DNA from: Oscillospiraceae bacterium | GTDB lineage: Bacteria; Bacillota; Clostridia; Oscillospirales; Ruminococcaceae | Assembly (NCBI GenBank): GCA_018110855.1 | Contig: JAGBFZ010000111.1 | Coordinates: forward strand, 1-8,180 | Direction: 5' to 3' | Length of the DNA stretch: 8,180 nucleotides | In this document: positions 1-4,879 of the stretch, in pieces | Layout: the number at the start of each line of letters is the position of its first letter | Position numbering within the stretch: the first letter of the stretch is position 1 | Made by a program: the position numbers and the translations under genes | The notes under the pieces: generated by a model | Seen by the model: the letters and a program-made list of their open reading frames with translations, nothing else | What the model was told of the DNA's origin: nothing | Databases searched by the model: none

Positions 1-1007
1 CGGATATAGCCCTCACCTGCGACGACCGCTTTAAAATGCCCGAGGATACCGCAGACAGCAAGCTCCTTCTCTCGGTGCATTACTATACTCCATGGGACTA
101 CTGCGGCACCGAAAGCGTAGACCACTGGGGCTCTCCCACAGACTTTGACGAGCAGAATGGACTGTTCGAGAAGCTCAGTAAATTCTCCGAGCAGGGCTAT
201 GGCGTAGTAATAGGCGAATACGCCGTAATGAAGAAGAACGGCGGCATAAAGCCCGATACGGATAAATTCTATTCCAATCTTCTTGATAACTGCGACCTTT
301 ACGATTTCTGCCCCGTGCTGTGGGACTGCAGCAATTTCTACAAGAGAATATCGAACACCACTTCCGATGAGACTCTTGCGCAGATCTTCTCCTCCCGCAG
401 ATACGAAAACGAAAAGGATAAGGACATTGAAGCGGTAAAAGCCGAAGCAAAGGCAAGAATAGAGGAAGCAAAGCTTAAATCCGCCGAGGAGCAGATAGAG
501 AATATCGACCTGCCCCCCGCCGATGATATGGCAATAGCATGGATAATGTACGCAGCAAGCGACTATGGCATTTCATACAGCGTGGGCGATGTATACGACC
601 CCACCAACTGCACCACAGGGGTCAAGGCAGAAAACGTTCAGATAACGGGCGAGGGTACATATACCGTAAGCCTTGATTTCTCCGAATGCGGCATGGCAAA
701 GGGCGTGGCGTTCTCGGCACTTGGAATATCAAACGGCGAGACTCTTTTCCCGGGCTATACATATACGATTGACGAGATACTTATAAACGGTGAAGCACAC
801 GAAATGGCAGGCAAGGGCTATACCTGCTCCGATGACGGAAACTGCACCCGAGTAAACCTCTATAACGGCTGGGTAAATTCCGTTCCCGGTGAAGCAAGAA
901 CAGCAGACGGCGACCTGACCGACTGCTCCGCACAGATAATGACCCTCACCGAAAACAAGCGTGTAAAGACCATTTCCGTGACCTTTACCGTAAAGGCTCC
1001 CAACTAA
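1..1007 (+). CDS. GH5 family endoglucanase (cellulase), 3' part, with C-terminal putative carbohydrate-binding module
   Basis: The reading frame is open to the left edge (codons in phase from base 3) and stops with TAA at 1005-1007, so only the C-terminal 334 residues are seen. The LLSVHYYTPWDYC stretch (nt 66-104) and the GYGVVIGEYAV stretch (nt 195-227) match the late barrel strands of GH5 cellulases. The Glu at nt 216-218 is the expected catalytic nucleophile, and the Trp at 321-323 (VLWDCSN) is the expected subsite -1 aromatic. The acid/base Glu, the start and any signal peptide lie outside the window. The barrel ends near nt 410. A charged, probably helical linker rich in Lys, Glu and Ala (nt about 415-510) follows. 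The last ~160 residues look like a beta-sandwich module with several Cys and aromatics, probably carbohydrate-binding. No dockerin repeats are seen, so cellulosome attachment through this end is unlikely. GH5 enzymes cut beta-1,4-glucans outside the cell. I am confident of GH5 but do not assign a subfamily or CBM family. Confidence 0.88.
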   Translation, partial: DIALTCDDRFKMPEDTADSKLLLSVHYYTPWDYCGTESVDHWGSPTDFDEQNGLFEKLSKFSEQGYGVVIGEYAVMKKNGGIKPDTDKFYSNLLDNCDLYDFCPVLWDCSNFYKRISNTTSDETLAQIFSSRRYENEKDKDIEAVKAEAKARIEEAKLKSAEEQIENIDLPPADDMAIAWIMYAASDYGISYSVGDVYDPTNCTTGVKAENVQITGEGTYTVSLDFSECGMAKGVAFSALGISNGETLFPGYTYTIDEILINGEAHEMAGKGYTCSDDGNCTRVNLYNGWVNSVPGEARTADGDLTDCSAQIMTLTENKRVKTISVTFTVKAPN

Positions 1008-1022
1008 CAGAAATAACACACA

Positions 1023-1054
1023 AAACGCCCCGAAGCAGCAGCTTCGGGGCGTTT
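1023..1054 (+). terminator. Rho-independent terminator after the cellulase, possibly bidirectional
   Basis: A perfect 14-bp stem (1023-1036 with 1041-1054) with a 4-base loop lies 15 bp after the cellulase stop. The core is GC-rich (CGCCCCGAAGC) and ends in GTTT on the plus strand. Read from the minus strand it ends in GTTTT, so it may also stop the convergent operon that ends at 1160. The T-runs are short on both sides, but the stem is strong. Confidence 0.85.
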
Positions 1055-1124
1055 GCGGACAGTTTATTTGTACCGTTACCGAGCCGACAGTATAATGCCC
1101 TAATAAACTATAGAACGTCTCGCC

Positions 1125-1160
1125 GCGGAGCTGACACTCTTTCAGAGTGTCGTCACCCGC
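1125..1160 (-). other. Imperfect stem-loop overlapping the 3' end of the small membrane protein gene
   Basis: GACACTCT (1133-1140) pairs perfectly with AGAGTGTC (1144-1151) around a 3-base loop. Outer bases GCGG (1125-1128) can pair with CCGC (1157-1160) across a small internal loop. The far arm reaches the TAG stop of the minus-strand gene. There is no T-run on either strand, so it is not a standard terminator. It may protect the 3' end of the mRNA or help pausing; the role is inferred. Confidence 0.45.
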
Positions 1161-1543
1161 TAAAAATCGTCCTCCATATATCTTCTGACCAGCGCCGAGG
1201 AGGATATGACCGATATAATGCAGGCGGCAATTAGCACGATAAAAGCGGCTGTACCCATGCCCCTCATCAGCAGTATCTCGGTGCAAAGCCCGCCGCCGTT
1301 CACCGAAAAGGGGAAGAAGAAAGCGGCGAGCTTTGTGGACGGTCTGATATACTCAAGCCCCGAAATATCCGCAGCGTTCATTCCCGCAGCGCAAAGTAGG
1401 GAAAGCAGGGCGAGAAAGCCGAAGCCCACTTTACAAAGAGGCTCAGAAACATACATAAGAGCAAAGAAATAGGCAATAGCCCCCGTGAGAAACGCAGCGG
1501 TCATCATAACCTTAAAAAGCGTTCCCTTGTATTCCTTTTCCAT
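1160..1543 (-). CDS. Small integral membrane protein of unknown function
   Basis: This is a 127-residue protein that I do not recognise. Hydrophobic segments at about residues 12-32, 38-58 and 97-119 look like membrane spans. A shorter hydrophobic stretch at 71-81 (KLAAFFFPFSV) is followed by VNGGGLC and could be a fourth span or re-entrant loop. The N-terminus (MEKEYKG) is short and charged, and the C-terminus ends in RRYMEDDF. No signal peptide, catalytic motif or metal site is evident, though Cys occurs at 37, 51, 87 and 108. The ATG at 1543 is supported by CGGAGGT six bases upstream on the minus strand. The gene lies 11 bp after the radical SAM gene, and its ribosome site fills that gap, so the two are very likely cotranscribed. 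Confident that it is a gene, with function unknown. Confidence 0.8.
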   Translation of the reverse strand: MEKEYKGTLFKVMMTAAFLTGAIAYFFALMYVSEPLCKVGFGFLALLSLLCAAGMNAADISGLEYIRPSTKLAAFFFPFSVNGGGLCTEILLMRGMGTAAFIVLIAACIISVISSSALVRRYMEDDF

Positions 1544-1554
1544 ATTGACCTCCG

Positions 1555-2493
1555 TTATTTTCGGAAATTGATGCCCTGATAGCTGTTCTCACGGGCAAAG
1601 GTCTTGTCGATCTCGTTCATCACAGTAAATTTTTTAAGGCTCCATTCGGGAGCGAGAAGCACATCTCGTCCGCCGTCCCCAGTTACCCGTCCGATTATAA
1701 GCTCGGGCGGAAACAGCTTTATCTGCTCGCAGACGATATGAACGTATTCCTCAAGAGTAAGGGGCGTTATCTCCCCTCGCAGATACTGCTCACCCATCAC
1801 CGTCCCCCTCAGAATGTGGAGGAGATGGAGCTTTATGCTGTGAAGCGGCAGCTTTGCCATTTCCCATGCCGACTCGAGCATCATCTCGAAGCTTTCTCCG
1901 GGCAGTCCGTTTATAAGATGGACGCAGACGTTTATATCCTTATTAAAAAGACGTTCGCAGCAGCGGAGAAAATCCCCATAGGTATGGCATCGGTTTATCC
2001 TTGCCGCAGTCTCGTCATGAACGGTCTGAAGCCCCAGCTCCACCGTAAGATAGGTGCGGCTGCTCAGCTCGGTCAGAACATCAATGACAGCGTCCGATAT
2101 ACAGTCGGGACGGGTGGATATGGCTATTCCCACAACATTTTCAAGGCTCAGAGCCTCCTCGGTAAGAGAGCGGAGCCGTTCTGCGGAGCAGTAGGTATTG
2201 GTCCCCGCCTGAAAATAGGGGATATAAAGCCCCTCGCTCCATTTGCGGTTCATTGCCCTTTTCACCGTTTCAAACTGCTCAGTCACCGACATTTCGGGAG
2301 AACCCGCAAACTCCCCGCTGCCCTCAAGGCAGTAGGTACAGCCTCCCGTTCCCTTTGTACCGTCGATATTGGGACAGGTAAAGCCGCAGTTTAACGATAT
2401 CTTCATCACCTTGCACCCAAAACGCTTTTTCAGATAATAGCTCTGGGTGTGATATCTCTTGTTGGTATCGGAATAGGGAAACGGTATATCCAT
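1555..2493 (-). CDS. Radical SAM protein of the TIGR01212 (YhcC/YtqA) family
   Basis: The N-terminal part carries the family signature TCPNIDGTKGTGGCTYC. Its Cys residues at 40, 52 and 55 (CX11CX2C, counted from the chosen start) are expected to hold the 4Fe-4S cluster that cleaves S-adenosylmethionine. Conserved family stretches follow: ISTRPDCI, TVELGLQTVHDETA and HLINGLPGE. The length of about 312 residues is normal. I chose the ATG at 2493 over the in-frame GTG at 2502 because the Shine-Dalgarno GAGGT (2501-2505) overlaps that GTG but sits 7 bases before the ATG. The Bacillus homologue YtqA has been linked to late steps of wobble-uridine tRNA modification; applying that here is inference from family membership. 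It is cytosolic, oxygen-sensitive chemistry, suited to an anaerobe. It is the first gene of an operon with the small membrane protein downstream, under the promoter at 2530-2558. Confidence 0.92.
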   Translation of the reverse strand: MDIPFPYSDTNKRYHTQSYYLKKRFGCKVMKISLNCGFTCPNIDGTKGTGGCTYCLEGSGEFAGSPEMSVTEQFETVKRAMNRKWSEGLYIPYFQAGTNTYCSAERLRSLTEEALSLENVVGIAISTRPDCISDAVIDVLTELSSRTYLTVELGLQTVHDETAARINRCHTYGDFLRCCERLFNKDINVCVHLINGLPGESFEMMLESAWEMAKLPLHSIKLHLLHILRGTVMGEQYLRGEITPLTLEEYVHIVCEQIKLFPPELIIGRVTGDGGRDVLLAPEWSLKKFTVMNEIDKTFARENSYQGINFRK

Positions 2494-2529
2494 GCTTTTC
2501 ACCTCGTAATATTCCCGTTAAACACCCTT

Positions 2530-2558
2530 ATCATATCATATATACATAAAAATATCAA
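2530..2558 (-). promoter_or_regulatory. Sigma-A type promoter for the radical SAM operon
   Basis: On the minus strand the -35 box is TTGATA (2558-2553), the spacer is 17 bp, and the -10 box is TATGAT (2535-2530) preceded by TGA, giving an extended -10. The start site would fall near 2523, leaving a leader of about 30 bases that holds the GAGGT ribosome site. This is a sequence match only. Confidence 0.65.
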
Positions 2559-2594
2559 GCCGTTTATTTATATTTTTCGTCTTGTTAGTACAAA

Positions 2595-2648
2595 TTTAAA
2601 AATTGAAAACAAAAAAACTATTGATTTTTTTTAAGGATATGTTATAAT
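2595..2648 (+). promoter_or_regulatory. Strong-looking promoter with UP-like A-tracts for the epimerase gene
   Basis: The -35 box is TTGATT (2621-2626), the spacer is 16 bp, and the -10 box is a perfect TATAAT (2643-2648) with TGT before it, an extended -10. The predicted start is near 2655, with a 5' leader of about 62 bases ending in AAAGGAGA (2703-2710). Positions roughly -40 to -60 (2595-2617) consist of A- and T-tracts, including A7 at 2611-2617, like an UP element that contacts the RNA polymerase alpha subunit. The A/T-tract role is inferred. Confidence 0.7.
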
Positions 2649-2716
2649 TATTATAAGTATCGAAGTATGCTCTTTTTGCCTGCTTCAAAAAATACGCGTC
2701 GGAAAGGAGAATCTTT

Positions 2717-3664
2717 ATGAAAACAATACTTGTAACCGGCGCCTCAGGTCTTATCGGAAAAGCAGTTACCGAAATGCTGGTCTCCAAGGGATATAACGTG
2801 ATCGCTACGGATAAGGAGAACGATCCCTTTGAAAAAGCAGATAACCTCAGCTATACCCGCTGCCCTGTGACTGACAAGGACACTATATCCGATCTGCTGA
2901 CCAAGAACAAGACAAACGTTCTTATCCACCTCGCCTGCACTGTGGATAACGATTTTCCTGCTGTGCTTTCCTCTGAAGAGGAGAAGACAAGCGCAGCTGT
3001 GGATAAATATCTTTACAAAGCCGCTGTATCCGCAGGTGTGGAGGATATTATCATTATAAGCACCCACCAGATATACGCTCCCCAGAAAACAAGAGAACCT
3101 ATCAGAGAGACCATGAACGAAAAGCCCTCCTCTATCTACGCTAAGATCAAGTCAGACTCGGAAAAGGCTCTTTCCGCTGCACTGAAAAAGGCTGATACAA
3201 AGGGCGTTATCATGCGTGTATGTCCTGTTTATACAAAGGACTTCACTGACAATCTCAAGGCTAAGGTCTACGACCCCAAGGACGGCTGCGCCTTTGTTTA
3301 CGGCTATGGCGACTATGGCTACACCTTTACCTGTCTTTATAACATCGTTGATTTCGTTAACGGCATACTGACCTGCCCGGCGGGTATCTCTTATCCGGGT
3401 GTATACAATGTATGTGACTCCAAGCCCATTGTGGCTAAGGATATCGTGGAGACTCTCCGAAACGATCATAAGATCGGTGCGGTAATGTCCCGAAACTACG
3501 GTTCGGACGCTGTTAAGGGCGCTGCGGCTTTATTCGGCTCCAAGGCGGCAAGGACCGATTACAGGTACAACGATCTGAGCATTGCCTGCAGCAACATCTC
3601 CTACGACAACACCAAGGCTCAGCGCATATCCACGTTCAGGTGGAAGTTCACTAACACTAAGTAA
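2717..3664 (+). CDS. NAD-dependent epimerase/dehydratase (extended SDR family)
   Basis: This 315-residue protein has an N-terminal Rossmann fold with the TGASGLIG nucleotide-binding motif (Gly 8, 11 and 14). Asp32 at the end of the second strand favours NAD over NADP. The catalytic YxxxK is Tyr141-Lys145 (YAKIK), and Ser115/Thr116 in IIISTHQIY sit where the catalytic Ser/Thr belongs. These residues fit the extended SDR family, which mostly acts on nucleotide sugars. The substrate cannot be read from the sequence, and the C-terminal substrate-binding half has no motif that I can assign. AAAGGAGA six bases before the ATG fixes the start. It has its own promoter and terminator, so it is probably monocistronic. 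It diverges from the radical SAM operon. It is cytosolic, with no signal peptide or membrane span. Confidence 0.88.
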   Translation: MKTILVTGASGLIGKAVTEMLVSKGYNVIATDKENDPFEKADNLSYTRCPVTDKDTISDLLTKNKTNVLIHLACTVDNDFPAVLSSEEEKTSAAVDKYLYKAAVSAGVEDIIIISTHQIYAPQKTREPIRETMNEKPSSIYAKIKSDSEKALSAALKKADTKGVIMRVCPVYTKDFTDNLKAKVYDPKDGCAFVYGYGDYGYTFTCLYNIVDFVNGILTCPAGISYPGVYNVCDSKPIVAKDIVETLRNDHKIGAVMSRNYGSDAVKGAAALFGSKAARTDYRYNDLSIACSNISYDNTKAQRISTFRWKFTNTK

Positions 3665-3672
3665 GTACATAC

Positions 3673-3705
3673 GGGCGGACGGCTGAAGGCTGACCGCCCT
3701 TTTTT
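3673..3705 (+). terminator. Rho-independent terminator after the epimerase gene
   Basis: GGGCGG (3673-3678) pairs with CCGCCC (3694-3699). An A-A mismatch is followed by five more pairs, two of them G-T, closing a 3-base loop. A run of six T follows at 3700-3705. The hairpin begins 8 bp after the epimerase stop and its T-run ends 12 bp before the next start codon. Confidence 0.9.
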
Positions 3706-3717
3706 CGGGGGTTATTC

Positions 3718-4398
3718 ATGGACAGGAAAATGAGCGGAAGAGAGCTTCTCAGGCGGTATGTCCTTTTTATCATAAGCCTTTTTATCTCGGCGCTGGGGGT
3801 GGCTGTCACTAAGCGGGGCGAGCTGGGCGTTTCCCCTATCTCCTCCCCTGCCAACGTTTTAAGCATGAGGTTTTCCGCTTTGTCCTTAGGCAGCTGGCTT
3901 ATTATATGGAACTGCGTTCTTATTATAGGGCAGATAGCTCTGCTTAGGAGAGACTTTAAGCCCGTTCAGCTTTTACAGATACCCTTATCCTTTTTGTTCG
4001 GGTGGTTTACGGACATCGGCATGGTCATAGCTGCTCTGATACCCGTTTCGGGCTATTTTCCGAGGCTGGGCTGTGTGCTTCTCGGGACGGTGATACTGGG
4101 CTTCGGCATTTCTCTGGCGGTGGCTGCGGACGTTATCATGAACTCGGGTGAGGCGTTTGTCAAGGCGGTCTCGGACGTTTCGGGAAGGGAGTTCGGCAAT
4201 GTCAAGGTGGTTTTCGACATTTCCTGTGTTCTCTTTTCGGTGCTGCTGTCGCTGTTATTCTTTGACATGAAGATAGTCGGGGCGAGAGAGGGCACTGTTA
4301 TTGCTGCGCTGCTTACCGGTGTTTCGGTGAAATTTTTTACACGCCTTTTCAAGGGTAAGCTTGATATTCTGCTTTCGGATAATGTTGCAGAAATGTGA
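3718..4398 (+). CDS. YczE/YyaS/YitT-family integral membrane protein
   Basis: This 226-residue membrane protein has about six hydrophobic segments: residues 12-31, 57-76, 83-109, 117-140, 164-182 and 192-208. Family-like features are the GELGVSPISSPANVLS loop after the first span, LGSWLIIWN with a Gln in the second span, the FGWFTDIG stretch, and the NVKVVFDIS segment before a late span. This fits the YczE group of uncharacterised bacterial membrane proteins. Bacillus yczE has been linked genetically to polyketide production, but no biochemical activity is established and none is claimed here. The ATG at 3718 is preceded by GGGGG (3707-3711), an unusual but usable ribosome site. An internal ATG at 3730 is the alternative start. 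The terminator just upstream means transcription needs read-through or a promoter inside the epimerase gene. Confidence 0.8.
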   Translation: MDRKMSGRELLRRYVLFIISLFISALGVAVTKRGELGVSPISSPANVLSMRFSALSLGSWLIIWNCVLIIGQIALLRRDFKPVQLLQIPLSFLFGWFTDIGMVIAALIPVSGYFPRLGCVLLGTVILGFGISLAVAADVIMNSGEAFVKAVSDVSGREFGNVKVVFDISCVLFSVLLSLLFFDMKIVGAREGTVIAALLTGVSVKFFTRLFKGKLDILLSDNVAEM

Positions 4399-4424
4399 AC
4401 AGGGGCTTTTCAGAGATGTTTGAT

Positions 4425-4439
4425 TTACATATTTTGGAA
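4425..4439 (+). repeat. 15-bp direct repeat, copy 1
   Basis: TTACATATTTTGGAA occurs here and again, identically, at 4656-4670, 231 bp apart. Copy 1 lies 26 bp after the YczE-like stop codon. No promoter -10 box follows it at a usable distance, so it may be a protein-binding site or a remnant of a small duplication. Confidence 0.7.
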
Positions 4440-4508
4440 TTATGTTGATTTTTGAGGGCGATTGTCAACTTTTATTGTTGACTTGTTTTGAATATACGTT
4501 GTTTTTTG

Positions 4509-4557
4509 CGGGGATATGCAGTGATATTAAATATGAACTGCATTTTGCCCGTTTTTT
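4509..4557 (+). terminator. Rho-independent terminator, probably for the YczE-like gene
   Basis: CGGG (4509-4512) pairs with CCCG (4548-4551), then after a small internal loop ATGCAGT (4516-4522) pairs with ACTGCAT (4537-4543). ATAT/ATAT can close the top. Six T follow at 4552-4557. It lies 110 bases past the YczE-like stop, leaving a fairly long 3' untranslated stretch. The opposite strand has no T-run after the stem, so it works only in the plus direction. Confidence 0.7.
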
Positions 4558-4655
4558 CTTAATATGTTCTCATTACAAAATTGTTAAAACTGATATTTTT
4601 TAGTTTTTTGAAACGTTTAAGTATAATTTTCGTCAAAATGACTAATGAATAGGGA

Positions 4656-4670
4656 TTACATATTTTGGAA
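4656..4670 (+). repeat. 15-bp direct repeat, copy 2
   Basis: This is identical to 4425-4439. The last six bases, TTGGAA, form the -35 box of the promoter-like element next to the large palindrome. Confidence 0.7.
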
Positions 4671-4692
4671 ACAGTCTTGCCGTTGGTATACA
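4665..4692 (+). promoter_or_regulatory. Promoter-like element overlapping the palindrome
   Basis: TTGGAA (4665-4670), a 16-bp spacer and TATACA (4687-4692) preceded by TGG form a plausible extended -10 promoter reading rightward. The start would be near 4699, inside the palindrome. No convincing gene lies downstream on this strand before the antisense MATE 3' end, so the product, if any, would be an untranslated or antisense RNA. Sequence match only. Confidence 0.4.
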
Positions 4693-4715
4693 TTATGTTC
4701 ATATATGAACATAAT
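4692..4715. repeat. 24-bp perfect palindrome, possible operator
   Basis: The half-site ATTATGTTCATA is followed immediately by its exact reverse complement, with no spacer. It contains ATGT and ACAT separated by ten bases, reminiscent of PadR/LmrR-type sites, and GTTC-N6-GAAC, which is not the Gram-positive LexA order. With no loop and no T-run it is a poor terminator. Its position on the predicted start of the promoter at 4665-4692 fits an operator. The symmetry is certain; the role is inferred. Confidence 0.75.
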
Positions 4716-4879
4716 CGACAATTCGTCGTACTGTTTTGCAGAGTGTGATATGAATATATTTAACTTGCTATTATGATTCCGTTGTATATAATACCAAATA
4801 GAATTTATGCGGGTTTTATGCGCAAAAATATGCACAAATGTCGACTTTATTCACATCAGCGCAATAGTGTCGGGGAGGT

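Larger units (their letters stand above)
4399..4879. other. AT-rich region between convergent genes, no convincing protein gene
   Basis: These 481 bases separate the YczE-like gene from the MATE gene, which point toward each other. The region holds a plus-strand terminator (4509-4557), a short inverted repeat GTCAAC/GTTGAC (4464-4482), a 15-bp direct repeat, a 24-bp palindrome with an overlapping promoter-like element, and a second promoter-like match (TTGCTA, 16 bp, TATAAT at 4765-4792). Open frames on both strands are short (40-53 codons) and none has a good ribosome site. No tRNA or known RNA family is recognised. No clear terminator for the MATE operon on the minus strand was found here. 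Confidence 0.6.

Noticed and set aside
729..1286. 185-codon minus-strand frame spanning the cellulase 3' end and the terminator
   Set aside because: It crosses the strong terminator, overlaps two real genes in other frames, and has no family-like motif.
1738..2394. Long 218-codon plus-strand frame opposite the radical SAM gene
   Set aside because: It lies entirely antisense to a gene with clear family motifs and has no ribosome site or recognisable domain.
4442..4603. 53-codon plus-strand frame beginning MLIFEGDCQ after the first direct repeat
   Set aside because: It runs straight through the terminator hairpin and T-run at 4509-4557, has only a poorly spaced GGA before the ATG, and its composition looks like translated AT-rich intergenic DNA.
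4559..4702. 47-codon minus-strand frame starting inside the palindrome (MNIMYTNGK)
   Set aside because: There is no ribosome site, and its Lys-, Asn- and Ile-rich composition is expected from random AT-rich DNA.
4692..4715. Reading the palindrome as the terminator of the MATE operon
   Set aside because: It is AT-rich, has no loop-forming spacer and no T-run on either strand.
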